DNA of 34,316 bases from Pseudomonadota bacterium (GCA_021812165.1 JAKAOO010000007.1:1-34316); one strand, 5' to 3'; positions 16,973 to 26,803 are shown, numbered from the stretch's first letter. Numbers and translations: made by a program. Notes: generated by a model from the letters alone, not told the origin.

Positions 16973-17200
16973 ATGAGAAAGCTGCTTTTAGCGGCGATCG
17001 CGGCAGCCGGGCTCCTGAGCGCCGGTGCCGGCATGGCGCCGGCGGCCCATGCCGCCGTGCGGCGGTGCTGGTGGACGGGACCCGTCCGCCACTGCAACAT
17101 TTATCACCCGGGCTGGAGGTACCATACGGCATGGTGGTGGCGTCACCATCATTGGGCATGGTGGCAGCATCCTCACCCCTGGCGGTGGTATCGCTACTGA
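16973..17200 (+). CDS. Small secreted His/Trp-rich protein
   Basis: MRKLLLAAIAAAGLLSAGAGMAPAAHAAVRRCWWTGPVRHCNIYHPGWRYHTAWWWRHHHWAWWQHPHPWRWYRY; clear signal peptide. AGGTTCGCC precedes the ATG, and a TATAAG-like element lies upstream. Confidence 0.7.
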   Translation: MRKLLLAAIAAAGLLSAGAGMAPAAHAAVRRCWWTGPVRHCNIYHPGWRYHTAWWWRHHHWAWWQHPHPWRWYRY

Positions 17201-17276
17201 CGAGCCGCTCAAAGGGCCGGTCGGCGGCGACGAGCCGCTGACCGGTCTGCGCCCGCTGCGCTCCGGCCGCCGCTTT

Positions 17277-18770
17277 TCAGCGCTTTGAAGCTTTGCCGGC
17301 GCTCGTTCCGGCGATCTTGCCGAAGACCGAGCCCGAGACGAGGCCGGTGCCGCCGGGATAATTGAAGTAAAAGAGGCCGCCGACCAGCTCTCCGGCGCCG
17401 TAAAGGCCGGAGATCGGACGCTCGGCGGTGTCGAGAACGCGCGCGCTCGTATCGACTTTGAGGCCGCCAAAGGTAAAGGTGACGCCGCAGGTCGTGGCGT
17501 AGGCCTCGAAGGGCGGAGTGTCGATTTTGACCGCCCAATTCGATTTCGGCGGGTCGATGCCGGCCGTGCCTTTCCCGTCGAGGGCCGTTGGATTGTAGGG
17601 CACGTCCTCCCGCACCGCCTCGTTGTACCGGCGTATCGTTTCGAGAAAGCGCGGCTTGTTGACCGGGGCGTATTCGGCCATCTTGTCGGCGAGTTCCTCG
17701 ATGGTCGCTGCCGTCACCTTCGTCACCCGGCGGATGCGGTATTCGTCGCGCTGGAGGTGAACGGTCTTCTTGTCGAAGATCTGCCAGGCGAATTGATGCG
17801 GCTGCGCAAGGATGAGCCGCCCGTATTTGGCATAGGTGTAGTTGCGAAAATCCGCGCCCTCGTCGCAAAACCGCACCCCATCCGCATTGACCATGATCGC
17901 GAAGGGGTAGCTGTGCTTCTGGAAATTGTCGCCGACCGCGAGGTCGCCGAATTCGGGTGCGTTCAAGTCCCAGCCGACGGCATGGCAGCCCGACCAGTTG
18001 CCATAAGGCATGGCGCCGATCTCGAGCGCCATATTGATGCCGGCTCCGGTGTTGAAACGCGTCCCGCGCACCTTCGCGAGATCCCAGCCGGGACCCAAAT
18101 AGCGCGTGCGCATCTCGGCGTTTGATTCGAAGCCGCCGCAGGCGAGGATGACGGCCTTCGCCCGGATCGAGGTCGTCTTGCCGGAAAGCTTGGCGACGAC
18201 GCCGTGGACGCCGTCGTCGTCGGCGATGAGGGTTTGCCCGGCGGCCTCGTAGGCGATCTCGATCTGACGGTCCTCCGCCGCCTTGTAAAGCCCGTCGATG
18301 AGGCCCGGGCCGCCGCCCCAGGCTTCGAGCGCAAGGCCGCCCCAAAAGCGGAACTTACCTTCGTGCTTGAAGGCCTGGCGCGAATACATGGGCGCGAAGC
18401 GGACCCCCTGGCCGCGCATCCACAGGAGCGTCTCCTGGCTCTTCGTGATGAGGAGTTCGGCGAGATCGGGGTGGCTGCGATAATCGGTGAGGCGGCCCAG
18501 ATCGTCATAATACTGGTCGCTCGTATAGCTGCCGAACTCGCTCGTCTTGAGCTCGGTCTCCGAGAGGTCGCAAAGCTTCAAAAGGTCGTCGACCCCGTTA
18601 TAGACAAAGCGCATCGCCCCCGCGGTGTAGCGGCTGTTGCCGCCGCGCTCGTCGAAGGGCGCCGCCTCCAGAACGAGGACGCGCGCGCCCGCTGCGCGCG
18701 CCGCGAGCGCGGCGCACATCCCGGCGTTGCCGGCGCCGACGACGACCACATCGTATTCCGCGGCTACCAT
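17277..18770 (-). CDS. tcuA: FAD-dependent tricarballylate dehydrogenase TcuA-like flavoprotein
   Basis: MVAAEYDVVVVGAGNAGMCAALAARAAGARVLVLEAAPFDERGGNSRYTAGAMRFVYNG...GLYGAGELVGGLFYFNYPGGTGLVSGSVFGKIAG; FAD_binding_2 family. Confidence 0.88.
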   Translation of the reverse strand: MVAAEYDVVVVGAGNAGMCAALAARAAGARVLVLEAAPFDERGGNSRYTAGAMRFVYNGVDDLLKLCDLSETELKTSEFGSYTSDQYYDDLGRLTDYRSHPDLAELLITKSQETLLWMRGQGVRFAPMYSRQAFKHEGKFRFWGGLALEAWGGGPGLIDGLYKAAEDRQIEIAYEAAGQTLIADDDGVHGVVAKLSGKTTSIRAKAVILACGGFESNAEMRTRYLGPGWDLAKVRGTRFNTGAGINMALEIGAMPYGNWSGCHAVGWDLNAPEFGDLAVGDNFQKHSYPFAIMVNADGVRFCDEGADFRNYTYAKYGRLILAQPHQFAWQIFDKKTVHLQRDEYRIRRVTKVTAATIEELADKMAEYAPVNKPRFLETIRRYNEAVREDVPYNPTALDGKGTAGIDPPKSNWAVKIDTPPFEAYATTCGVTFTFGGLKVDTSARVLDTAERPISGLYGAGELVGGLFYFNYPGGTGLVSGSVFGKIAGTSAGKASKR

Positions 18771-18980
18771 CTTCGCTCCTTCCGCCTTTTCCCTCCCGGG
18801 AACGAGTACGCGAGGCGCAGGAGAGAGGCAAGGGGCGAGGCGGCGGGAAGCGACGGCAAAATCCGCTTCGCGGGGTGCGACATTTTGTGCTATGCTGTAA
18901 AACGTTTGCGGCCGGCCCGACCGCAAGCCCAACCGCGAGCGATGACTGCGGCCGGCCGCACGAAGCTTTGCGAGGCGGCC

Positions 18981-19412
18981 ATGAATGTCGAGGCGATCCT
19001 CAAGAGCAAAGGCCGGTCGGTGGCGACGATCCGGCCGCAAGAGACGATCGGAGACGCGGTCAAGGCGCTGCGCGCGCAGAATATCGGGGCTCTCGTCGTC
19101 AGCGAGGACGGCGAGAGCGTCGAGGGGATCTTGTCGGAGCGCGACATCGTGCACGCGCTCGCCGATGACGGGGGGCGCCTCTTATCGGCGAGTGTGGAGG
19201 CCGTGATGACGCGCCTGGTGATGACCTGCGAGCCGGCCGACAGCATCAGCGATCTGATGGCCGAAATGACGCATCACCGCGTGCGCCACTTTCCGGTCGT
19301 GTGCGGCGGGCGGCTCTGCGGCATCGTCAGCATCGGCGATCTCGTCAAGAGCCGGCTCGACGAGATCGAATACGAGGCCCGCTCGCTGCGCTCTTTCATC
19401 CTCGGCTGCTGA
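18981..19412 (+). CDS. CBS-domain pair protein
   Basis: MNVEAILKSKGRSVATIRPQETIGDAVKALRAQNIGALVVSEDGESVEGILSERDIVHAL...VMTRLVMTCEPADSISDLMAEMTHHRVRHFPVVCGGRLCGIVSIGDLVKSRLDEI; two CBS repeats. Confidence 0.93.
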   Translation: MNVEAILKSKGRSVATIRPQETIGDAVKALRAQNIGALVVSEDGESVEGILSERDIVHALADDGGRLLSASVEAVMTRLVMTCEPADSISDLMAEMTHHRVRHFPVVCGGRLCGIVSIGDLVKSRLDEIEYEARSLRSFILGC

Positions 19413-19439
19413 AGAGCGCGCGGCCCCGCCTTCAGGGTT

Positions 19440-19865
19440 TCAGTCGCGGCGATAGGGGTAGCAGCGCCCGCGTTCGAGCGAGAGCGCGAAATGCTGGCCG
19501 AGCACGCGGATCGCATCGGCATGGTCGATATAGGGATCGCTGTTCGCCATGCCGACGATGATCGAACGGAAACTCCTGTCGTCGCGCCCTCGGGGCGGAA
19601 GCATGGCGGTGGCGAGCGGATTTCCGTCGCCGTCGCGCAATGTCAGAAACAGCGGCATCTCCCGCTGAATGTGCGCTTTCAATCCAATCTCCTGCTCGAA
19701 ATACACCTTGGAGATCGGCTGATAGGTTTGCGCAGCCTTTTCCTGCTCTCGGCGAAAGAACTTTTCGACCGCATGATGCATGATGTCCGATTCTGTGACA
19801 GCCTCGGCTTCGGTCTCGATCCGGAACCAGGTTTTTCCGCCCGGGGCATCACAGACGTATCTCAT
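19440..19865 (-). CDS. Hypothetical protein, 141 aa
   Basis: MRYVCDAPGGKTWFRIETEAEAVTESDIMHHAVEKFFRREQEKAAQTYQPISKVYFEQEIGLKAHIQREMPLFLTLRDGDGNPLATAMLPPRGRD...; balanced globular composition, unlike the antisense ORFs. Confidence 0.75.
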   Translation of the reverse strand: MRYVCDAPGGKTWFRIETEAEAVTESDIMHHAVEKFFRREQEKAAQTYQPISKVYFEQEIGLKAHIQREMPLFLTLRDGDGNPLATAMLPPRGRDDRSFRSIIVGMANSDPYIDHADAIRVLGQHFALSLERGRCYPYRRD

Positions 19866-20147
19866 GCGTCCTCCAAGATTGCCTCTCGCCCGTCATCGCC
19901 CGTGAAGGGGCAGCCTTTTTTGGGAAAACGCCGCGCACTTCAAGGCATTGATATTCCTATAACCTCGTCCCGCCTGCGCCGCCGCCGCACGCATTGACCC
20001 GGCGGCGCCCTCTGCGGACTGCCCCCTTCCGAACTCTCGCCGGACCATGGCAGCGCCGTTACGATAGGCGATCAAAGCCGCTTTGTCATGGCCGGATTGC
20101 CGCATCTTTGGCGAGAAGAGAGAGGCTCGGCTGCCGGCGAAAAGAGA

Positions 20148-21329
20148 TCATCGGCGAATTCTCGCCCTCCTCTCTCTGACCTTCCGCAGGCGAGCCGCCG
20201 CGGCCGCACGCGTACCGGTCGCGTCGCGCCACAGCGAGGCGAGCGCCGCCATCACCGCCGGCCCCAGAAAGAGCCCCAGGATTCCGAACGTCTCCAAGCC
20301 TCCGAGAATCCCGAGCAGCACGGCGAGAAACGGCAGATGCGCCGCCCCGCCGATGAGGATCGGACGCACCCAGTGATCGGCGAGGAAGACGACAAGGAAG
20401 CCGACCGCGAGGACGGCAACGGCCGACACCAGCGCGCCCGTGCTGAAAAGATAGAGAGCCGCCGCGCAAAAGACGACGGGCGCGCCGAACGGGATGAGCG
20501 CGAGCACCCCTGTCAAGGCCGCGATCGGCACGGCGCTCGGCAGCCCCACGACGACATAAACGATGCCGATCAGGACCCCTTCGGCAAAGCCGATGAGGAC
20601 GAGACCGTAGACCGTACCCTGAACCGCCGAGATCATGTGAGCGGCCGTCACATCGCCGCGCCGGCCGAAGAGGCGGTGGTTGAGCCGGGAGAGCTGGTTG
20701 CTGAGCGTTGCGCCATCGCGCAGCACGAAAAACAACGCGAAAAGCATGAAGAAGAAGATCGTCAAGCGATGGACGACCTCGCCGCCGAGCGCCCGCGCCG
20801 TTTCGGCCAGAGTGGCCGTGTTGATCTCTGAGAGGAGCGCGCGGGCGGCGTAGGGATCGCCGAGGTAGTGGTGCCACCATTTGGCAGCCTGTCCGCCGAT
20901 GAACGGCAATCGTCGAAGCCAGTCGGGCGTGGCGATCCCGCTCTTGCGCAATTCGGTGACGAGCGCCACGGCCCTGTGCATCTCGCGCGCGATCTCGAGC
21001 CCGAGGAAGCTCAGCGGAACCGCAAAGAGCAGCCCGAGCGCGAGCGTGAAGAGAAGCGGCGCGACCGCCCTCTCGGCCCCGTTCGGGAGGGCGCGAACGA
21101 GGCGCCGGTAAAGCGGCCACGAGGCGATCGCGAAAACCGCGGCCCAGGCAAGCGCCGCAAGAAAGCCCTTGAGAATCCAGAGCCCGAGCCCCAGAAGCCC
21201 AAGCGCCGCCGCGATGCCGCCGATCCGCTGCGCGCTGCCGGAAGGGCTCTGCAGCATCCCTTGGGAGGGAAGAGGATCGGGATCGGCGGTCTTTGCCGGT
21301 TCGGAAATTGCCGGAGGGGTTTTTGCCAT
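20148..21329 (-). CDS. AI-2E family transporter/permease
   Basis: MAKTPPAISEPAKTADPDPLPSQGMLQSPSGSAQRIGG...ILKGFLAALAWAAVFAIASWPLYRRLVRAL...GLPSAVPIAALTGVLALIPFGAPVVF...LGILGGLETFGILGLFLGPAVMAAL; typical PF01594 motifs. ATG at 21329 preferred over 21359. Confidence 0.88.
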   Translation of the reverse strand: MAKTPPAISEPAKTADPDPLPSQGMLQSPSGSAQRIGGIAAALGLLGLGLWILKGFLAALAWAAVFAIASWPLYRRLVRALPNGAERAVAPLLFTLALGLLFAVPLSFLGLEIAREMHRAVALVTELRKSGIATPDWLRRLPFIGGQAAKWWHHYLGDPYAARALLSEINTATLAETARALGGEVVHRLTIFFFMLFALFFVLRDGATLSNQLSRLNHRLFGRRGDVTAAHMISAVQGTVYGLVLIGFAEGVLIGIVYVVVGLPSAVPIAALTGVLALIPFGAPVVFCAAALYLFSTGALVSAVAVLAVGFLVVFLADHWVRPILIGGAAHLPFLAVLLGILGGLETFGILGLFLGPAVMAALASLWRDATGTRAAAAARLRKVRERRARIRR

Positions 21330-21462
21330 CCTCACTCTCGCGACCCCCACTCTCGACACCCCCCCACTCTCGCGATCTTGTGCGCGATTGTCTATGGCGA
21401 TAGCTTCTTGGCGCCGGCGGAAGAAACGCGCGGCATCACCCAGGGACAGAGGAGGTCGATCG

Positions 21463-21978
21463 ATGGGATACAGTCTTGAAGAATTCGCGAACGCTTGCCA
21501 TACGGCCCTCGCTCAAGAGCCGGGGGTCGCGGGGCGCAAAAAAGTCTGCGCGCTCGTAAAAGAGGTCCTCCAGGACGACGCCTTCGTCGCCCGTTACCTC
21601 GGAAACGACTTGCCGGAACGCAAGATCCTCTACGAAGACCCGGAATTCGGATTCTGCATCCTGGGTCACCTCTATCGTGGCGCCAAGGAAACGGCTCCTC
21701 ACGACCATGGCCCGACCTGGGCGATCTATGGCCAGGCAAAGGGAGAGACGGTGATGACGGATTGGGCTCTCGTCGAGCCGGCGAGCGAAGAGGAGCCGGG
21801 GAAGGTGAGGAAAGTGCGCGAATACACGCTCACTCCCGGGGAAGCCCATGTCTATAACGAGGGCGACCTCCACTCACCGCGTCGAACCGGCCCGACGACG
21901 CTCCTGCGCATCGAGGGCAAGAACGTCGAGAAGATCCGCCGCCTCGCCTTTCTGCCGGTCGAGACCGCGGGGGTCTGA
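21463..21978 (+). CDS. Cupin / cysteine-dioxygenase-like protein
   Basis: 172 aa; metal-site-like TAPHDHGPTWAIYGQAKGETVMTDW and EAHVYNEGDLHSPRR; AGGAGG SD upstream. Confidence 0.75.
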   Translation: MGYSLEEFANACHTALAQEPGVAGRKKVCALVKEVLQDDAFVARYLGNDLPERKILYEDPEFGFCILGHLYRGAKETAPHDHGPTWAIYGQAKGETVMTDWALVEPASEEEPGKVRKVREYTLTPGEAHVYNEGDLHSPRRTGPTTLLRIEGKNVEKIRRLAFLPVETAGV

Positions 21979-22154
21979 GGGGTATTCGCGCCGGCGCGCC
22001 CTTTCGACGCATCGGCTAGGCGGGTTCCAGCCGATTGTCGTCTTCCGGCGTGGCCCGGCGAAGACCCTCGGCAATTTCCGGAAAAAAGGCGATAGGGACG
22101 CAAAGCGCCGGCCACAACCGCCGCGCCGGATTTGCCGAAGGAGGAGCATCCCCG

Positions 22155-23051
22155 ATGACGACGCGCATCGACGACGGCCTCTGGGCCTGGAAGCAGCCCG
22201 ACAACAACAACCACATGGTCGCGCTTCAAGAGGCGAAACAGACGGAGGAGGCGGACCCGACGATCGAGCTCGCCTATTTCGGCGGCTCCGCCTTTCGGAT
22301 CACTTCCCCGGCGGGCCTCTCGCTGATGATCGATCCGTGGCGCAATCCGCCCTGGGGCGGCTGGGACTGGTATCTCTATGACTTTCCGCCGGAGCGCGTC
22401 GATATCGCGCTTTCGACGCATGCGCATTTCGACCATGACGCGCTGCATTGCCTCTCCGCCAACGTCATCCTCGACCGTCTCGTCGGAACCTACGCATTCG
22501 CGGATGTGACCATCACCGGGATCGCCGAAAAGCATGTGAGCGACAGCAGTCACAACCGCTATGACTGGGCCGAGATGACGCGCCGGCTGACCCCGGTGCG
22601 CACCGATCCGCCCGACAACTGGCGCTCGTTCGACAACAGCCTCTTCGTCATCGAGACCGCGGGATTGCGCATCCTGCACTGGGGCGACAACCGTCCGGAC
22701 CCGCCCGAATGGGTGTGGCGGCGTCTCGGCACGATCGATATCGCGCTGCTTCCCATTGACGGGTCCGAGCACATCCTGAGCTTTGCCCAAGTCGACCGGG
22801 TCGCCGAGCGGCTCGGGGCGCGCATCATCGTGCCGCATCATTATGCGATCTGGGATGTGACGACGCGCGGCTCGACGCTGCTCCCGCCCGACGCCTGGAT
22901 GGCTGGCCGGCCGGATCGCCGCTCGCTCGACCAGGGCAGCATCACCTTGCGGCGGAGCGAGGTGCGGGCTCGACGCGGCCTCGCGCTCTCTTTCGGCGAG
23001 AATGTCGCCTTTGACAAGGCGGCGCGGCGCGGGACGCGGATCGGCGCCTGA
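22155..23051 (+). CDS. MBL-fold metallo-hydrolase
   Basis: 298 aa; IELAYFGGSAFRITSPAGLSLMIDPW, HAHFDHDALH metal motif, LLPIDGSEHILSFAQ, IVPHHY. Confidence 0.88.
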   Translation: MTTRIDDGLWAWKQPDNNNHMVALQEAKQTEEADPTIELAYFGGSAFRITSPAGLSLMIDPWRNPPWGGWDWYLYDFPPERVDIALSTHAHFDHDALHCLSANVILDRLVGTYAFADVTITGIAEKHVSDSSHNRYDWAEMTRRLTPVRTDPPDNWRSFDNSLFVIETAGLRILHWGDNRPDPPEWVWRRLGTIDIALLPIDGSEHILSFAQVDRVAERLGARIIVPHHYAIWDVTTRGSTLLPPDAWMAGRPDRRSLDQGSITLRRSEVRARRGLALSFGENVAFDKAARRGTRIGA

Positions 23052-23331
23052 ACGGGGAGTACGACACGGTTCATCCACAAGAAGGCGCCGGGCTTGATGC
23101 GAAGAGCGCCGTGGAGCATCCCTCAGAACGAAGCTCTCTCCGGTTTCTCGGGGGCAACTCCCGCGAGCCTCCGCAACCAACCCCGGCGATCACGGCGCCC
23201 TTCTCGCGGGCACTTGCGTAGAGGCGCGAGCGCGGCGAGGATGCCGCGATGAACCCACGCACGGCGATTTCTGTGATCGGCTCTTCGACCGCTTTTGCGG
23301 TGCGCCGCAAGATTCCACGCGATCGGCGCCC

Positions 23332-24288
23332 GTGAGCGTCGGACCCCTTTTCCTCGCCTTCTTCCAGGTTCTCATAGCGGGGCTGCTCGTCGGCGCGATC
23401 TACGGGCTGATGTGCGTCGGGCTCGGGCTCATTTTCGGCGTGATGCGGGTCATCAACTTCGCCCAAGGCGATTTCTTGATGCTCGGCATGTACTTTACCT
23501 TTTACGTGGTGAGCGCCTTCGGCGTCTTCTCCTTTCTGGGGCCGCAGGCGGCGCCGATTGCCGGGGCCCTTCTCGCCGGTCCGGTTCTCTTCGCCGGCGG
23601 CTGGATCCTGCATCGGCTTCTCATCTCGCGCGTCACCGGAACCCGCGCCGCGGCCGAGCGGGAGGCGGGTCAGGCGCAACTCATCCTGACCCTCGGCATC
23701 GCCCTCATCCTCGAAAACGGCGCGCTCATCGTTTTCGGCTCGACCCCGACGGCCGTCCACACGCCTTTGTCATGGAGCGCCTGGATGATCCCGTTTTTCG
23801 GCGGGGCCTCATCCGTCCTCTTCGTCAACAAGGCGCGCGCCGTCGCCTGCGTTGTCTCGGTTCTGATCGGCGCCGCGCTTTACTGGTTCATCGGCCGCAC
23901 TCGCCTCGGCAAGGCGTTGCGCGCCGCCGCCGACAATTCGGAGGCGGCGCTTTATATGGGGATCGATGTCGATCGCGCGCACAGCGTCGCCTTCGGCATC
24001 GGCACCGGCATCACCGCGATCGCGGGCGGCCTCGTCGCCACCTACTACACCTTCCAGCCTTATGTCGGCTTCGACTTCGTCATCATCATGTATGCGGGGG
24101 TCGTCCTCGGCGGCTTGGGAAGCATCTTGGGCGCATTCTGGGGTGGGATGACGATCGGTCTGGTGCAGCAGCTCGCCACCCTCGTCCTGCCGATGCAATT
24201 GCAGAATGCCGCGATCTTTGTCGTCTTCCTTCTGGTCGTCCAATTGCGCCCGCAAGGCTTTTTTGGACGCAGCGCGGAGCGGGTCTGA
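23332..24288 (+). CDS. livH: Branched-chain amino acid-type ABC transporter permease (LivH-like)
   Basis: GTG start; LIAGLLVGAIYGLMCVGLGLIFGVMRVINFAQGDFLMLGMYFTFYV... and GLGSILGAFWGGMTIGLVQQL. Confidence 0.9.
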   Translation: MSVGPLFLAFFQVLIAGLLVGAIYGLMCVGLGLIFGVMRVINFAQGDFLMLGMYFTFYVVSAFGVFSFLGPQAAPIAGALLAGPVLFAGGWILHRLLISRVTGTRAAAEREAGQAQLILTLGIALILENGALIVFGSTPTAVHTPLSWSAWMIPFFGGASSVLFVNKARAVACVVSVLIGAALYWFIGRTRLGKALRAAADNSEAALYMGIDVDRAHSVAFGIGTGITAIAGGLVATYYTFQPYVGFDFVIIMYAGVVLGGLGSILGAFWGGMTIGLVQQLATLVLPMQLQNAAIFVVFLLVVQLRPQGFFGRSAERV

Positions 24289-24291
24289 GCG

Positions 24292-26082
24292 ATGGCGACC
24301 GCCCGGCGCGGCATTCTCGTGCCGCTCGCCATCATCGGCGCACTCTCGTTTCTCTGGATCGGTTTGGGACTGCTGGTGGGCAACCCCTATTACCAGCTGA
24401 TGCTGACCCTGGTGCCGATCTGGGCGGTGATGGGTCTCTCCTGGAATCTGCTTTCGGGATATACCGGTTATATTTCCTTTGGACACGGCTCGTTTTTCGG
24501 GCTCGGCGCCTACACCGTGACGCTCGGGCTCGTGCTTTTCAACATAACCCCCTGGTTCGGCATCCCGATCGGCATGGTGGTGGGCGCGCTCGCCGGAGCC
24601 GCCATCGGCTATCCGACGTTCCGCCTGCGCGGCCATTACTTTGCTTTGGCGATGCTGGCCTACCCCTTGGCGCTCCTTTACGTTTTCGAATGGCTCGGCT
24701 ACCAGGAGGTGGCGCTGCCGATGAAGCGCGCGGCGCCCGCCTGGTTCATGCAGTTCAGGGATTACCGCGCTTATATTGCGATCGCGGTCGCCATGCTGGC
24801 TGCCGCGCTCGTCATCACGCTCGTCGTCGAGCGCACGCGCTTCGGCAATTCGCTTCTCGCGATCAAAGAGAACGAAGGCGCGGCCGAGGCTGCCGGCATC
24901 GATACCCTTTATTGGAAGATGCTGGCGATCGTGCTTTCGGGCGCCCTTGCCGCCGCCGCCGGCGGGCTTTATGCGGTCGTGCTTCTGGTGGTCACGCCCG
25001 ACAGCGTCTTTGGGCTTCTGGCTTCGGCGCAGGCCTTGATCGTTGCCCTTTTCGGCGGCGTCGCAACGCTGTGGGGTCCGTTGATCGGCGCGGCCGTGCT
25101 CGTGCCTCTCTCCGAAACCTTGCGAGCCGAACTCGGCAATATCCTCCCCGGCATCCAGGGCGTCGTGTACGGTTCCGCCATCATCCTCGTCATTCTTCTG
25201 GCGCGGGAGGGGATCTATTGGCGGATCCGCGACGCGCTGACGGCGCGGCGCCGCACCGCGCCATCGCCCGCGCCGGCAGCGCTTCCCGTCGCGGTGCTTC
25301 CCCTCGCAACACCCGCGCCGGAAGCGCGCCCGCTTCCCTCGATGCGCGATTCTCCGCTCCTCGCCGTCGCCGGACTGTCCAAATCCTTCGGCGGCCTCAA
25401 CGCGGTCGCCGAGGTCGCTTTCGACGTCGCCGAAGGGACGATCCTCGGGATCATCGGACCGAACGGGGCGGGCAAGACGACCCTCTTCAACCTTTTGAAC
25501 GGGTTTCTTCGCCCCGACGCCGGGCGGGTTCTGTTCGGCGGCCGCAATCTCGTCGGCCTCAAGCCCAACCAGATCTGCCGCCTCGGCATCGGCCGCACCT
25601 TTCAGGTCGTGCGCGCCTTCGCCAGGATGTCGGCGCTGGAGAACACGACCGTCGGCGCCTATGTCGCAGAGCGCTCGGATCTCGCCGCGCTTGCGGCGGC
25701 GAGAGCGGCGCTCGCCCGCGTCGGCCTTCTCGCGCGGGCGCAGCGGGTCGCCGGCGCCCTGACGACAAAGGAATTGCGCCTCATGGAGCTTGCCCGCGCT
25801 CTCGCCGGGCGGCCGCGCCTCCTCTTGATGGACGAACCCTTGGCCGGGCTCGGCGGCGGCGAGATCGAGGAGCTTCTGGCGATCATCCGCACCCTTGCGG
25901 GCGCCGGCATCACGATCGTCATCATCGAGCACACGATGCAGGCCGTGGTTCGGCTCGTCGACCGCCTCATCGTCCTCGATCACGGGCGCGTCATCGCCTC
26001 CGGGCGACCCGATGCGGTCACTCGAGACCCGCAGGTGATCGAGGCTTATCTCGGCCGCAAATGGGCGGCTCTCGATGCTTGA
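24292..26082 (+). CDS. Fused LivM-type permease / LivG-type ATPase
   Basis: 596 aa; LivM part YYQLMLTLVPIWAVMGLSWNLLSGYTGYISFGHGSFFGLGAYT, then an ABC domain with Walker A GPNGAGKTTLFNLLNGFLRPDAG, LTTKELRLMELARALAGRPRLLLMDEPLAGL. Confidence 0.93.
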   Translation: MATARRGILVPLAIIGALSFLWIGLGLLVGNPYYQLMLTLVPIWAVMGLSWNLLSGYTGYISFGHGSFFGLGAYTVTLGLVLFNITPWFGIPIGMVVGALAGAAIGYPTFRLRGHYFALAMLAYPLALLYVFEWLGYQEVALPMKRAAPAWFMQFRDYRAYIAIAVAMLAAALVITLVVERTRFGNSLLAIKENEGAAEAAGIDTLYWKMLAIVLSGALAAAAGGLYAVVLLVVTPDSVFGLLASAQALIVALFGGVATLWGPLIGAAVLVPLSETLRAELGNILPGIQGVVYGSAIILVILLAREGIYWRIRDALTARRRTAPSPAPAALPVAVLPLATPAPEARPLPSMRDSPLLAVAGLSKSFGGLNAVAEVAFDVAEGTILGIIGPNGAGKTTLFNLLNGFLRPDAGRVLFGGRNLVGLKPNQICRLGIGRTFQVVRAFARMSALENTTVGAYVAERSDLAALAAARAALARVGLLARAQRVAGALTTKELRLMELARALAGRPRLLLMDEPLAGLGGGEIEELLAIIRTLAGAGITIVIIEHTMQAVVRLVDRLIVLDHGRVIASGRPDAVTRDPQVIEAYLGRKWAALDA

Positions 26083-26782
26083 GATCGAAAGGCTCTCTGT
26101 CAGCTACGGCGGCCTCTCGGCGCTCAGGGAAGTCTCGCTTCGCGTCGGCGCAGGCGAGTTCATCGCGCTGGTGGGGCCGAACGGCGCCGGCAAGACGACG
26201 CTCTTCAAGGCCATCTCGGGCACCGTCGCGCCGGCCTCGGGGCGGATCCGTTACGAGGGCCGCGACCTCGTTTCCGCCGCGCCTTCCGAGCGCGCGCATC
26301 TCGGCATCGCCCATGTCCCGGAAGGGCGGCAGGTTTTCCCCTCGCTCACGGTTCTCGAAAACCTCGAAATGGGCGCCTATGCGGCGGCCGGGCGAGGCGG
26401 CCTCGAGAGGAGCCTCGAACGGATCTTCGCGCTCTTTCCGATGCTCGCCGACCGGCGCCGGCAGCTCGCCGGCACGCTTTCGGGAGGGGAGCAGCAGATG
26501 CTGGCGATCGGCCGCGGCATCGCCTCTCTGCCGCGGCTTTTGATGCTCGACGAGCCCTCGATGGGCCTCGCGCCGACGGTCGCCGACCTCATTTTCGAGC
26601 GCATCGCCGAACTCCATCGCGACGGCGGGTTGACGGTGCTCCTTGTCGAACAGCGGGTTGCCGAGGCTCTGCAATCCTGCGACAAAGGCTATGTGCTCGA
26701 AACCGGGCGCATCGTTCTCGAAGGCCCTCGACAGGCGCTGCTCGCCGATGACCGCGTGCGCCGCGCCTATCTGGGGATGTGA
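26075..26782 (+). CDS. livF: Branched-chain amino acid-type ABC transporter ATPase (LivF-like)
   Basis: LEIERLSVSYGGLSALREVSLRVGAGEFIALVGPNGAGKTTLFKAISGTV...LSGGEQQMLAIGRGIASLPRLLMLDEPSMGLAP; overlaps the upstream CDS by 8 bp. Confidence 0.93.
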   Translation: MLEIERLSVSYGGLSALREVSLRVGAGEFIALVGPNGAGKTTLFKAISGTVAPASGRIRYEGRDLVSAAPSERAHLGIAHVPEGRQVFPSLTVLENLEMGAYAAAGRGGLERSLERIFALFPMLADRRRQLAGTLSGGEQQMLAIGRGIASLPRLLMLDEPSMGLAPTVADLIFERIAELHRDGGLTVLLVEQRVAEALQSCDKGYVLETGRIVLEGPRQALLADDRVRRAYLGM

Positions 26783-26803
26783 ACAAAATCCCGAAAAAGG
26801 AGA

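Noticed and set aside
19893-20105. 70-aa minus-strand ORF MRQSGHDKAALIAYRNGAAM...
   Set aside because: No convincing ribosome site or conserved motif; most likely intergenic sequence upstream of the 19440-19865 gene.
20148-21329. AI-2E family label as evidence of a quorum-sensing system
   Set aside because: The family name is historical; many members are generic permeases or antiporters, and no luxS or lsr genes are visible.
23052-23331. Possible pseudogene or small gene in the gap before livH (e.g. frame MNPRTAISVIGSSTAF)
   Set aside because: No SD, no recognisable family and no sustained coding-like composition on either strand.
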